Assembly (NCBI GenBank): GCA_045130235.1
Contig: JBGUPJ010000021.1
Location: forward strand, 62,001 to 126,000
DNA from: UBA1756 sp045130235
Lineage (GTDB): Bacteria > Bacteroidota > Bacteroidia > Bacteroidales > WCHB1-69
Length of the DNA: 64,000 nucleotides
Direction: 5' to 3'
In this document: positions 8,941 to 17,815 of the stretch, piece after piece
How the letters are laid out: each line of letters starts with the position of its first letter
Numbering within the stretch: the stretch's first letter is position 1
Translations under genes and position numbers: made by a program
Notes under the pieces: generated by a model
Seen by the model: only the letters and a program-made list of their open reading frames with translations
Told to the model about the DNA's origin: nothing
The model's database searches: none

Positions 8941-9648
8941 TTAGTTCTTCTTTTTGAAAAGAGTCTTGAAATAATTCCAGTGCCAAGCAGCATGGAACAG
9001 CGCAATGAGCGTCATCGCAATGCCGAACCACACATGCAGCTTCAAGAAAGTGAGGTACGCTTCGGGTCTATATCCGTGGAAAAGGAAAATGGCCAACAAC
9101 AACCCCAGCAAACAGGAAACCAAGAAGGTGATGGTCAGCAGAACATTCCAAATCTTGCGGTGCGTGGCCTTCGAATAAAGTCCATCCTTCACACAAATCA
9201 CAGAGGCGATGTAGAGAAGCAATGTGCCGATTAAGATGGAATAGACATGATACGGCGACCGGTAAGGTTTGGGGCTGGATGCTTGTTCGGGCATGGCCTT
9301 GATGGATGTGCCATCACCAGTTTCAACATTGTCTGTCGAGTCATCTTCCTCTACTTCAACAGGAGTTTCATTGCCCGTTTCGGGAGTGTTGACCGATTTC
9401 CCCAACTGATCCTCAGAAGACTCATTCTTTTTGTCTGTTGCCCGTTTCGGGGTTTGTACAGGCTCCTCCTTGGGTTTGGAGAGTTTGCCATGGTCGCAGA
9501 AACCGTCGCCGTCTTTGTCTTCAAATAAACCACAGCCATGTACGCAATCCACATTACCTCCGAAAGGACAGTCTTGTGCAAAATTCACGCTCCATGCCAA
9601 CAGGAGAGCGAAAATCAGAAAAAGTGATTTTTTCATAGTTTTTTTCAA
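8941..9648 (-). CDS. Membrane protein with Cys/Asp-rich N-terminal module and histidine-bearing membrane domain
   Basis: A 235-residue protein of unknown function. A signal peptide (1-24, VNFAQ) precedes a compact module with five cysteines and a calcium-loop-like DKDGDGFCDHG (about residues 45-55). An acidic, Ser/Thr-rich linker follows (about 60-130), then four hydrophobic helices (about 134-230). Histidines in LKLHVWFG and LFHAAWHWNYF lie inside or beside the last helices, as in DUF4405/cytochrome b-like membrane domains, so a heme-binding role is possible but unproven. It lies 4 bases downstream of the DPP5-like gene and 18 bases upstream of the LptF/LptG gene, inside the same minus-strand run. 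Confidence 0.65.
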   Translation of the reverse strand: MKKTMKKSLFLIFALLLAWSVNFAQDCPFGGNVDCVHGCGLFEDKDGDGFCDHGKLSKPKEEPVQTPKRATDKKNESSEDQLGKSVNTPETGNETPVEVEEDDSTDNVETGDGTSIKAMPEQASSPKPYRSPYHVYSILIGTLLLYIASVICVKDGLYSKATHRKIWNVLLTITFLVSCLLGLLLAIFLFHGYRPEAYLTFLKLHVWFGIAMTLIALFHAAWHWNYFKTLFKKKN

Positions 9649-9652
9649 AAAA

Positions 9653-11761
9653 TTATTTCAGATATTCATCCAAAAAGCGGAAGAACTCGCGCTGCCACAA
9701 GAAGGAGTTCTGCGGTTTGAGCACGAAGTGAGTCTCCTCGGGGAAGAAGAGGAAACGGCTGGGAATGCCTTTCATCTGTGCGATGTCGAAGGCCTGCATG
9801 CCTTCGGTGTAAGGAATGCGGAAGTCGTTGCCACCATGGATGACGAGGATGGGGCAGTCCCAGTTGCCCACGAAGCGGTGGGGCGAGAAGTTGTAGCTGT
9901 TGGGTCTCTTGTCCCAATAGTTGCCCTCGATGTCGTGGTTGGCGAAGAACAGCTCTTCGGTGGTGCCGTACCAGCTTTCGAAGTTGAACATTCCGCAGTG
10001 GGCGATGAGCGCCTTGAAGCGTTTGTCGTGGTTGCCGGCCAGCCAATACACCGAGTACCCGCCGAAGCTGGCACCTACAGCGCCCAACCGGTTCGCATCC
10101 ACGTAAGGCTCCTTAGCCACATCGTCGATGGCAGAGAGGTAGTCCTTCATGCACTGTCCGCCGTAGTCGGTGCTGATCTCGTCGTTCCACTCCTTGCCGA
10201 AGCCGGGCAAACCGCGGCGGTTGGGGGCCACCACGATGTAGTCGTGCGCTGCCATCATCGAGAAGTTCCAACGGTAGGAGAAAAACTGGCTGACGGGCGA
10301 TTGCGGACCGCCTTCGCAGTAGAGCAGGGCAGGGTATTTCTTGTTGGGGTCGAATTTCGGGGGGTAAATTACCCACACGAGCATGTCCTTGCCGTCGGAG
10401 GTCTTCACCCAGCGTTTCTCGGTCTTGCCCATGTCGATTTTATCCAAATACTCTTTGTTGATGAAGGTGAGCTGGGTCTCGGCGCCGCTGTTCGGGTCAA
10501 CCGCGTAGATTTCGGCGGGCAGCTGGTGCGTGGTCTTGGTGACGATGAGTCTGCCGTTGGCCCATGCCAATGAGTTGTAGTCGTGGTCACCGGTGGTGAT
10601 GATCTTCACCTCCTCAAATGTCTGTTTTTTCTTCTCGAAGCGGGTCTGCCACACAAAAATCTGGTTGGTGCCCTCATAGCTGCTGAGGAAGTAGATTTTC
10701 TTGCCATCGGGACTCCACACGAAACTTTCGGGGTTGAGTTGGCTGTCGTCTCCTCCCACCAGCATGCGGGTGGTGTTGGTTTTGAAGTCGTGCAGCATCA
10801 TCCGTTTCTGGTCGGATTCGAAGCCGTCGGTCTCCATGCTCCACCATACGAGTCGGCTGCCGTCGGGACTCCACACGGGGTTCATGTCGTAGCCGAGGTT
10901 GCCTTCGGTGAGGTTGGTGGTTTGGCCGGTGGCGAGGTCGTAGATGAAAATGTCGGTATTGGTGCTGACAGCGAAGTCCTTGCCGGTGGCGCGTTTGCAG
11001 CAGTAGGCAATCTTCTGTCCGTCAGGGCTCCACACGGCATCCTCCATGCCTCCAAAAGGTGGTACAGGACAGTGAAAACGCTCGCCTTTCAGCAGTTCGA
11101 TGGCATTGTCGGGCTGGTCGTACGGGGCGATGAAGAGGTGGGCGTAGGTGCCGTCGGCCCAGCTGTCCCAGTGGCGGTACATCAGGTCGTCGTAAATCAT
11201 CGCATTGGCCTGCGGCAGGTCGGCGTAGCGGTCGGTGATGGTGGGGTCAAGTTGCACGTTGCGAGTGTAGAGGATGTGCTTGCCGTCGGGCGAGTACGAG
11301 AAGCCGTTGATGTCGCTCTCCGCATGGGTGAGCTGGGTGCGGCCGGTGCCGTCGGGGTTGCACTCGAACACCTGCATGGTGCCGTCGGCCACAAACAAGA
11401 AACCGATTTTCTTGCCGTCGGGTCTCCACACGGCCTGTACCTCACTGGAAGGCGTGGTGCTGATCTGAATGGGGGTGGCACCGGGCTGGACATATAATTC
11501 GGTGTTGCCTTTGTTCTTCTGGTAGTCATAGTAGGTCACGCCATACAGCATGTTGCTGCCGTCGGGCGAAATCTCCGGCGCACTCACACGGCCGAAATGC
11601 CAGAGGATTTGCTCGGTGAGCACTCCTTTGGAAAAATCAGGGGCGGGACGGTTGTCGCGGGTGATGAGCGCTTCTTTGCTCTGTGAATTTTGGGCTTGCG
11701 CCACACGGTTGGGAATGAGGGTTATCATACAAATAACGGCAAAAAGGAAGATTTTTTTCAT
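9653..11761 (-). CDS. S9-family peptidase, dipeptidyl-peptidase 5-like
   Basis: A 702-residue secreted serine peptidase. A signal peptide (1-23, AQAQ) leads into a beta-propeller with at least six SPDG/RPDG blades (residues about 60-430), then an alpha/beta-hydrolase domain. The catalytic triad can be placed at Ser565 (GASFGG), Asp646 (GGNDFR) and His678 (EETHFV). The sequence around the Asp and His resembles DPP5 of Porphyromonas gingivalis, which removes dipeptides from oligopeptides in the periplasm. The role would be feeding peptide-derived dipeptides to amino-acid fermentation. It is first in the minus-strand run. The start ATG at 11761 opens directly onto the signal peptide. Confidence 0.9.
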   Translation of the reverse strand: MKKIFLFAVICMITLIPNRVAQAQNSQSKEALITRDNRPAPDFSKGVLTEQILWHFGRVSAPEISPDGSNMLYGVTYYDYQKNKGNTELYVQPGATPIQISTTPSSEVQAVWRPDGKKIGFLFVADGTMQVFECNPDGTGRTQLTHAESDINGFSYSPDGKHILYTRNVQLDPTITDRYADLPQANAMIYDDLMYRHWDSWADGTYAHLFIAPYDQPDNAIELLKGERFHCPVPPFGGMEDAVWSPDGQKIAYCCKRATGKDFAVSTNTDIFIYDLATGQTTNLTEGNLGYDMNPVWSPDGSRLVWWSMETDGFESDQKRMMLHDFKTNTTRMLVGGDDSQLNPESFVWSPDGKKIYFLSSYEGTNQIFVWQTRFEKKKQTFEEVKIITTGDHDYNSLAWANGRLIVTKTTHQLPAEIYAVDPNSGAETQLTFINKEYLDKIDMGKTEKRWVKTSDGKDMLVWVIYPPKFDPNKKYPALLYCEGGPQSPVSQFFSYRWNFSMMAAHDYIVVAPNRRGLPGFGKEWNDEISTDYGGQCMKDYLSAIDDVAKEPYVDANRLGAVGASFGGYSVYWLAGNHDKRFKALIAHCGMFNFESWYGTTEELFFANHDIEGNYWDKRPNSYNFSPHRFVGNWDCPILVIHGGNDFRIPYTEGMQAFDIAQMKGIPSRFLFFPEETHFVLKPQNSFLWQREFFRFLDEYLK

Positions 11762-11853
11762 AAAAATTATTCTAATAATATACTGATTTTTAATAATTTA
11801 GATAGAGAAAGACAGATTTTGCTTTCAAACGGCAAATTTACATTTTTTCCTCG

Positions 11854-11861
11854 TATTTTTG
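11854..11861 (+). promoter_or_regulatory. -7 promoter element of murB
   Basis: TATTTTTG matches the Bacteroidota TAnnTTTG element and lies 19 bases before the murB ATG, which implies a very short leader. Confidence 0.65.
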
Positions 11862-11879
11862 CATACTCAAATTTGATTT

Positions 11880-12890
11880 ATGAAAGATATTCAAAATCAG
11901 CAGCTTAAATCTTATAATACCTTCATGGTCAGCGCATTGTGCGACCGATTTGTGCAGGTGGAAAATGACGATGAAATTCCTCGTCTGTGGCAGGAAGGAA
12001 TCTTTAACCAACCATACCTCGTCTTGGGCGGTGGGAGCAACATCCTTTTTACCGACGACTTCCATGGTACGATTATACAGATGTGTACCCGTGGAATTGC
12101 TGTTATAGAGGAAGATACGGATTTCGCATTGGTGGAAGTGGCCGCCGGCGTTGATTGGGCCGACTTTGTGGATTTCTGCATTCGGAACAATTATTATGGT
12201 GTGGAAAATCTGATTGGTATCCCTGGCCGCGTGGGAAGTTCCCCCGTGCAGAATATCGGGGCCTACGGCGTGGAGGTGAAAGATGTGATTGACAGTGTGA
12301 TAGGTTTTAGAATCTCTTCACAAAAACCATTTGCTCTTCGCAACGAAGAGTGCGCCTTTGGCTACCGTTCCTCCATCTTCAAAACCGAATGGAAAAACGA
12401 CGTGCTCATCACCCTCGTACGCTTCCGCCTCTCCAAGATTCCACACTTCACCCTCACCTATCAAGCATTATCTAAAGAATTGGAAAACAGAAAGTTGGAA
12501 TTGACTTTGGAGAATGTCGCCGCACTGGTGAAGTCCATCCGCGATGCCAAGTTGCCCGATATTACGAAGATCGGTTGCGCCGGCAGTTTCTTCAAGAATC
12601 CGGTGGTGGATATTGCCGTTCGCGACCGCCTCGCCGAGCAGCTCCCGCAGCTGGTTTCCTATCCGGCAGGGGAGGGGAAGGTGAAGTTGGCCGCCGGACA
12701 GCTCATCGACCTCGCCGGTATGAAGGGTGTTCGCGAGGGTGATGCTGGGGTGTATCCGCTTCAGGCATTGGTGATTGTGAATTATGGAAATGCTTCAGGA
12801 TCAGAAATTTGTGGCTTTTATAAAAAGGTGCAAAAGGCCGTCTTCGACCGCTTCGGCATCGCCATCGAACCCGAGGTGAATATTGAGTGA
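11880..12890 (+). CDS. murB: MurB, UDP-N-acetylenolpyruvoylglucosamine reductase
   Basis: A 336-residue FAD-dependent reductase that uses NADPH to reduce the enolpyruvyl group of UDP-GlcNAc-enolpyruvate, the second committed step of peptidoglycan precursor synthesis in the cytoplasm. FAD-binding signatures are LGGGSN (49-54) and IPGRVGSSPVQNIGAYG (114-130). The proton-donating serine is Ser236 in GCAGSFFKNP, and the C-terminal catalytic glutamate lies in the EPEVNIE tail. Presence of the long form with the C-terminal cap makes this a type I MurB like that of Escherichia coli. recJ follows 89 bases downstream with its own promoter. Confidence 0.96.
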   Translation: MKDIQNQQLKSYNTFMVSALCDRFVQVENDDEIPRLWQEGIFNQPYLVLGGGSNILFTDDFHGTIIQMCTRGIAVIEEDTDFALVEVAAGVDWADFVDFCIRNNYYGVENLIGIPGRVGSSPVQNIGAYGVEVKDVIDSVIGFRISSQKPFALRNEECAFGYRSSIFKTEWKNDVLITLVRFRLSKIPHFTLTYQALSKELENRKLELTLENVAALVKSIRDAKLPDITKIGCAGSFFKNPVVDIAVRDRLAEQLPQLVSYPAGEGKVKLAAGQLIDLAGMKGVREGDAGVYPLQALVIVNYGNASGSEICGFYKKVQKAVFDRFGIAIEPEVNIE

Positions 12891-12943
12891 AATAAATTTA
12901 AAAATAATTGAAAATTCCATCTTGTATATAAAAAAAATTGTAG

Positions 12944-12951
12944 TAAATTTG
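12944..12951 (+). promoter_or_regulatory. Promoter of recJ
   Basis: TAAATTTG (-7 element) is preceded by CTTG at 12921-12924, leaving 19 bases between the two, the spacing expected for a -33/-7 Bacteroidota promoter. The recJ ATG is 28 bases downstream. Confidence 0.7.
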
Positions 12952-12979
12952 CACCCTCCAAAATTTAACGATTTGCAAG

Positions 12980-14746
12980 ATGGAAAAACGATGGATTCTC
13001 AATGCTGCCCCCGATGAAAGTGAAGTGGAGAGCTTCAGTAAACTTTTGTCTATTGAAAAACCTTTAGCTTCTCTACTCATCAGCAGAGGAATCCGCACAC
13101 TGGAGGATGCGGAGCTTTTCTTCAACCCAGATATTTCCAAATTGCACGACCCCTTCCTGATGAAGGACATGGACAAGGCCGTTGACCGCCTCTCCCGCGC
13201 CATTATCAACAACGAGAAAATCCTTATCTACGGCGACTACGATGTGGACGGCACCTCTGCGGTCGCACTAGTCTATTCTTTCTTGAAAGAAATTATTGGA
13301 GCCGATTATAAAAACTACATCGAATACTATATACCTGACAGATACTTAGAGGGTTACGGCATTTCCGACCAGGGCATTGAATATTGCCATGCCAACGATT
13401 TCACCCTGCTGATTTCGCTAGACTGCGGCATCAAGGCCAACGACAAGGTGGCTTTCGCTAACAGCTACGGCATCGACGTCATCATCTGCGACCATCACCT
13501 TGAGGGCGACGAACTGCCCGACGCGGTGGCGGTGCTCGACCCCAAACGCAGCGGCTGTCCCTACCCGTACAAGGAACTTTCCGGTTGCGGTGTCGGCTTC
13601 AAACTCATCCAGGGCTACTGCAAGAAATTCAACCTGCCCGACCAGTTGTGGCTCTCCAAACTCGATTTGGTGGCCATCTCCATTGCCTCCGACATCGTGG
13701 CCATCACCGGCGAAAACCGCATTCTCGCCTATTTCGGCCTCATCATCATCAACCGCTTCCCGCGTGTTGGCATCAAGTCCATCATCGAGCAGTCGGGCAT
13801 CAAGATTCACTACCCGCCAAGCGAGCAGACCATCTTCAACCGCGTCATCTCCATCACCGACCTCGTGTTTAACGTGGGGCCTCGTATCAACGCCGCCGGA
13901 CGTATCAACACCGGCCGCGAGTCGGTCAAGCTGCTGATTTGCGACGATGAAGACAAGTCGATGGAGATCGGCAAGAACATCAACTCGCACAACGACACCC
14001 GCCGCGACCTCGACAAGAAGGCCACCAGCGAGGCCGTCAACGAGATTCTCTCCAACGACGACTACCGCGACCGCAAGAGCATCGTGCTCTACAACCCCAC
14101 GTGGAACAAGGGTATCATCGGGATTGTGGCTTCCCGCATCGTGGAGGAGTTCTACCGTCCCACCATCATCCTCACTAAGTCCACCGACGGACTCATCACC
14201 GGCTCGGCCCGCTCCATCAAGGAGTTCAACATCTATAACGGCATTGACTATTGCGCTGATTTGCTGGAGCATTTCGGCGGTCACAACTACGCCGCGGGCC
14301 TCTCGCTGAAAGAGGAGAACCTGCAGGCTTTCATCGACAAGTTCGAGCAGTTCGTCTCCGAACAAATCCAAGATGAGGCCGCCCTCATTCCTGAAATCGA
14401 CGTGGATATGGAGTTGGATCTCACCGACATCACCTCCCGTTTCATGGAGAACCTCAAGCGGTTCGCCCCGTTCGGTCCCGGCAACATGGCGCCGGTGTTC
14501 CTCTCACGCCGCCTCGTGGAGGAGGGCAACGCCCGCATCGTGGGCGAGAAACACATCAAGATGCGCGTTTGCTACCGCAACAAATATTGTCGCCCCATCG
14601 ACGCCATCGCCTTCAACCAAAAAGAGAATTTCGACAAGGTGATTTCCGGCGAAGATTTCGACATGCTGTATCACGTGGAGGAAAATACGTGGAACAACGT
14701 GACCTCCATCCAGCTGAATGTGAAGGACATCAAGTGCAGCGACTGA
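12980..14746 (+). CDS. recJ: RecJ, single-stranded-DNA-specific 5'-3' exonuclease
   Basis: A 588-residue DHH-superfamily nuclease that degrades 5'-ended single strands in recombination and mismatch repair. Metal-binding motifs are YGDYDVDGT (84-92) and the name-giving DHH at 171-173 (ICDHHLEGD). The DHHA1 domain is visible around residues 370-445, with SARSIKEFN and GGHNYAAG (about 432-439). A C-terminal OB-like domain (about 470-588) completes the core. Length agrees with RecJ of other bacteria. A pronounced shift to GC-rich codons is visible from about 13400 onwards compared with the AT-rich first 400 bases, but the frame is intact throughout. Confidence 0.95.
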   Translation: MEKRWILNAAPDESEVESFSKLLSIEKPLASLLISRGIRTLEDAELFFNPDISKLHDPFLMKDMDKAVDRLSRAIINNEKILIYGDYDVDGTSAVALVYSFLKEIIGADYKNYIEYYIPDRYLEGYGISDQGIEYCHANDFTLLISLDCGIKANDKVAFANSYGIDVIICDHHLEGDELPDAVAVLDPKRSGCPYPYKELSGCGVGFKLIQGYCKKFNLPDQLWLSKLDLVAISIASDIVAITGENRILAYFGLIIINRFPRVGIKSIIEQSGIKIHYPPSEQTIFNRVISITDLVFNVGPRINAAGRINTGRESVKLLICDDEDKSMEIGKNINSHNDTRRDLDKKATSEAVNEILSNDDYRDRKSIVLYNPTWNKGIIGIVASRIVEEFYRPTIILTKSTDGLITGSARSIKEFNIYNGIDYCADLLEHFGGHNYAAGLSLKEENLQAFIDKFEQFVSEQIQDEAALIPEIDVDMELDLTDITSRFMENLKRFAPFGPGNMAPVFLSRRLVEEGNARIVGEKHIKMRVCYRNKYCRPIDAIAFNQKENFDKVISGEDFDMLYHVEENTWNNVTSIQLNVKDIKCSD

Positions 14747-14886
14747 CGGCGTTTTGAGTTTTCAGATTCGTGGAGTGTTAAGATATGTTTGTCCACACCC
14801 CATCAAACTATTCACTAAAAAACTTGTCAATGCACGCTGAAACAATTTAATTCGGCTTTTGTCGTTATTGTTTTTTATAAAATTAG

Positions 14887-14894
14887 TAACTTTG
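14887..14894 (+). promoter_or_regulatory. -7 promoter element of the lipoprotein esterase gene
   Basis: TAACTTTG, with ATTG at 14867-14870 as possible -33 element. It falls inside an upstream in-frame extension of the esterase reading frame (from 14859) and therefore argues that translation starts at the ATG at 14916. Confidence 0.65.
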
Positions 14895-14915
14895 CACGCT
14901 CATTCTGCAATCATT

Positions 14916-16520
14916 ATGAAGCATCGTAAGACCCTCATAAAGTCTGCTATCAGTTTTGTACTGACTGCCATCGTTCTGGTAGCCAGCCACCTCTGTTTGA
15001 TGAGCTGTGCCCACAGCAAAGTGGATTTGACAACCATCGTCAAATCTGACACCTATTATGTGGGGCGACTCAATGGTAAAGAGTGTATGGTGCTTTTTAC
15101 AGAAGTCTCCCCTAAAGAGGTTGCGGGCAAGCTGTACAAAGTTGCCGACGACGCTGTCTTGCGCTCAACGGAGTTCGCTGGCAAGTTCCGTGGAAAGAAA
15201 TGTGTGTGGAAATTGCCGGATGGGACGGTGGCATGGAAGAAATTTTCCATCAGTGGGGATACGAAGGAGTTTCAAGGAGAATATGCCGATGGACGCTTTG
15301 AGTTCAAAAAATATAGTTCACCTTCTTTCCCTAAAATTGAAAAGCTAAAGCGGTATAAAGAAGAATGCTTTGATATAGAGACGATTAGGGATGTGAAATA
15401 TGGGTCGGCAAAGGGATATTGGGTGTCCCGTGTGGAGAACTCTAACGACTACGCTAAAATTATAGGGTCAGGAATCACCCAGACGTTGACCAAGAAGAAT
15501 TTTGACCTTTACATGGACATCTACATGCCCAAGGGCGACACGATGAAAAAGCGTCCTTTGGTGCTTTTTATCCATGGTGGGGGATTTTTTATCGGCGACA
15601 AGCGGGATAGTCCTATTATCCTCATGTGCAAGCACTTCGCCAAGATGGGTTATGTGGTCGCCTCCATCAACTACCGTATGGGTTTCAAGCCGGCGAAAAG
15701 CTCTATCGAGCGTTGCGGCTATCGCGCCGTGCAGGATGCCCATGCTGCCATGCGTTTCTTGGTGCATAACAAAGAAAAGTATCGTATCGACCCCAACTAC
15801 CTTTTTGCGGCGGGAAGCAGCGCCGGCGGCGTTACTACGCTTAACCTCGCCTTCATGAACAACTCCAACCGTCCGGAATCGGCAGATGGCGGCCTGTTTA
15901 CAGAGTCATTGGGAAATATCGAGTCAAGCGGCAATTCCTATAAGGAGACTTTCCGCCTCCGCTGCATCTGCAATATGTGGGGAGCTGTGCATGACATCAA
16001 TATGATTAAAAACCGAAAAGTCTCCATCATCTCTTTCCATGGCGATGCCGACCAGGTGGTGCCCTACGGCACAGATGTGCCTTTCAAAGATATTAAGCTG
16101 AACATTAGCAAAGTGTTTTTCAACAAAATGTACGGCTCAAAACCTATCCACGAGCAGGCCAAGAAGCTCGGCTACCGCCAAGAACTGCATACCTTCAAAG
16201 GTTACGGTCACTCGCCGTTCGCCGATGACAACAACCGTCCCACCGAGAAATTTTATTTTATCCAAGAAAAAACTACGGATTTCTTTTACAAGGAGTTCGG
16301 CAGCGATAATGTGCAGATTGTACCATCTAAAGGACAGCGGTTTGGACTCAATGTTAACAATGTGACACAGTGCAGCTGGCGCATCACAGGAGGCTTCATC
16401 CTGTCGGCCGATAAGAACAGCGTGAGAGCAGTGTGGCTTCCCGATGCCCCCGAACACAAGCTCGAATGTGCCGGACGATTGCAAAACGGTGCCGGATTTA
16501 GTGCGGAATACGTTTATTAA
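14916..16520 (+). CDS. Alpha/beta-hydrolase (esterase-type) lipoprotein
   Basis: A 534-residue lipoprotein. I start it at 14916 because a promoter element covers the longer alternative at 14859. The signal peptide ends in LMSC (Cys31). The middle is an alpha/beta hydrolase of the carboxylesterase/BD-FAE type. The oxyanion loop is HGGG (FIHGGGFFIGD, nucleotides about 15571-15603), the nucleophile elbow is GSSAGG (about 15818), the acid is in HGDADQ (about 16043) and the His is in GYGHSPF (about 16204). An N-terminal beta-rich region (about 40-150) precedes the hydrolase. The last 60 residues contain CSWRITGG and VRAVW, a PKD-like pattern. The substrate is unknown; short-chain or acetylated-glycan esterase activity is plausible. 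The lipoprotein gene that follows after 41 bases is probably co-transcribed. Confidence 0.8.
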   Translation: MKHRKTLIKSAISFVLTAIVLVASHLCLMSCAHSKVDLTTIVKSDTYYVGRLNGKECMVLFTEVSPKEVAGKLYKVADDAVLRSTEFAGKFRGKKCVWKLPDGTVAWKKFSISGDTKEFQGEYADGRFEFKKYSSPSFPKIEKLKRYKEECFDIETIRDVKYGSAKGYWVSRVENSNDYAKIIGSGITQTLTKKNFDLYMDIYMPKGDTMKKRPLVLFIHGGGFFIGDKRDSPIILMCKHFAKMGYVVASINYRMGFKPAKSSIERCGYRAVQDAHAAMRFLVHNKEKYRIDPNYLFAAGSSAGGVTTLNLAFMNNSNRPESADGGLFTESLGNIESSGNSYKETFRLRCICNMWGAVHDINMIKNRKVSIISFHGDADQVVPYGTDVPFKDIKLNISKVFFNKMYGSKPIHEQAKKLGYRQELHTFKGYGHSPFADDNNRPTEKFYFIQEKTTDFFYKEFGSDNVQIVPSKGQRFGLNVNNVTQCSWRITGGFILSADKNSVRAVWLPDAPEHKLECAGRLQNGAGFSAEYVY

Positions 16521-16561
16521 TTTGAGAGATTTGAAGATTCAATAATTAAAAAATAACCATT

Positions 16562-17695
16562 ATGAAAAGATTTGTTTTTTTGATGTTCACCCTCTGCTTA
16601 TCAGCAGCATTTTTGATGACTTCTTGCAAGGATCCCGAACCGGAGCCCACCCCCTCACCCTACGACCAGGTGCTGACCAAAGACGGCATCTACCTTTCGA
16701 TTTATGCTTTCAACAACGGCATCGTGTCGAAGATGGACTACACCCTGATCGACAACCAGTCGTCCGACCTCATCCAGAACTGGATCCGCAATTTGCAGAA
16801 CAACGAGGATGCCACCGCGCTGCTCTACACCATCGACAGCTCGTTGAACACGCTCAACCGCACGCAGTTCCCGAAAAGTCTTTCGAGCCTGCACATGGTC
16901 AACTTCACCGACGGTATCGACAATGCCTCCGTCTATTTCTCCAATAGTCAGTGGGGCACGCACTACGCCAACCGCAACGAGTACCAGACCGCGCTGAAAA
17001 ACCGTTTGCGCAACGGCACTTTCCACGGCCTCTCCATGTCGGCCTTTGGTGTCGGCGTACAGAGCGCCTCTATCGACCCTGTGGTGTTCAACTCCACCAT
17101 CCAGGACATTTCCAGCAGCGACGACAAGGCCCGTGTGCTGGCCAACTTCGCCTCTGTAAACCAGGAGTTTGAGCAGATCGCCAACAGCATCTCCTCCACC
17201 ACGACCGTCACCGATGTCACCTTCTCGTTCACCTGCGGCGGCTCCGACCGCATCGCCTTCGTGTTCGACGGGGCAGCCACACCGGCACTCTCCACCTGCA
17301 AAATTGAAGCCACACTGAATGCCAACAACACCCTCAGCGATATCGAATACACCGGCCTCACCTCCTCCTCGGCGGCCACCATCACAGGACAGCACGTCAA
17401 CGGCTCCATCTTCTCATTCACTTTCAAGAACTTGAGAACCACCAACAACGAGGTGCCTTCTACCTATGATGTACGTCTGTTCAAGGAGTCGCTGGGTTTG
17501 GGCGGCAACACCTACGCGCAGGATGTGGAGTTCAACCCGCAATCACAAACCTACACGCAGACACAGACCAAGACCGCTGGTATCATCCTCGTGCTGGATG
17601 TCAGCAGCTCGTTGGGCAGCAACTTCGTGAACGTGCAGGAGGCCGCCTGCAACTTCGTGCAGATTCTGGCCGATTCGCAGAAGAAGAAACACTAA
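16562..17695 (+). CDS. Lipoprotein with apparent circularly permuted von Willebrand A domain
   Basis: A 377-residue lipoprotein (lipobox MTSC, Cys22, followed by KDPEPEPTP, an acidic stretch of the sort that promotes surface export in Bacteroidota). I see the pieces of a vWA/MIDAS domain in rotated order. Residues 43-53 look like strand 2 (IYLSIYAFNNG). Residues 83-92 match the DATALLYTID helix with the metal-site Thr85. Residues 113-122 carry VNFTDGIDNA (Asp117). Residues 158-166 look like strand 5. The first strand with the DxSxS metal motif appears only at 341-350 (IILVLDVSSS), followed by its helix to the C-terminus. Between lie beta-rich residues about 215-335. No family is recognised with certainty. 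A possible terminator follows at 17723-17760. Confidence 0.6.
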   Translation: MKRFVFLMFTLCLSAAFLMTSCKDPEPEPTPSPYDQVLTKDGIYLSIYAFNNGIVSKMDYTLIDNQSSDLIQNWIRNLQNNEDATALLYTIDSSLNTLNRTQFPKSLSSLHMVNFTDGIDNASVYFSNSQWGTHYANRNEYQTALKNRLRNGTFHGLSMSAFGVGVQSASIDPVVFNSTIQDISSSDDKARVLANFASVNQEFEQIANSISSTTTVTDVTFSFTCGGSDRIAFVFDGAATPALSTCKIEATLNANNTLSDIEYTGLTSSSAATITGQHVNGSIFSFTFKNLRTTNNEVPSTYDVRLFKESLGLGGNTYAQDVEFNPQSQTYTQTQTKTAGIILVLDVSSSLGSNFVNVQEAACNFVQILADSQKKKH

Positions 17696-17722
17696 TCTGC
17701 CATCAGCAGGAAATTTGAAAAT

Positions 17723-17760
17723 AATTGGGAGGACCGGATGCGGAAATCCCAATTTTTTTT
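17723..17760 (+). terminator. Possible terminator of the vWA-like lipoprotein gene
   Basis: AATTGGGA (17723-17730) pairs with TCCCAATT (17747-17754), closing a 16-base loop, and is followed by a run of T. The structure abuts the kamA promoter. Confidence 0.55.
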
Positions 17761-17761
17761 G

Positions 17762-17769
17762 TACCTTTG
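17762..17769 (+). promoter_or_regulatory. -7 promoter element of kamA
   Basis: TACCTTTG matches TAnnTTTG. The kamA ATG is 46 bases downstream. Confidence 0.6.
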
Positions 17770-17815
17770 CAGCCGTCTTAACATCAACAGAATTATTATA
17801 TAAAATATTGATACA

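Noticed and set aside
13418..14371. Long open frame antisense to recJ
   Set aside because: Composition is Val/Asp/Gly-rich without motifs. RecJ on the other strand has all catalytic motifs.
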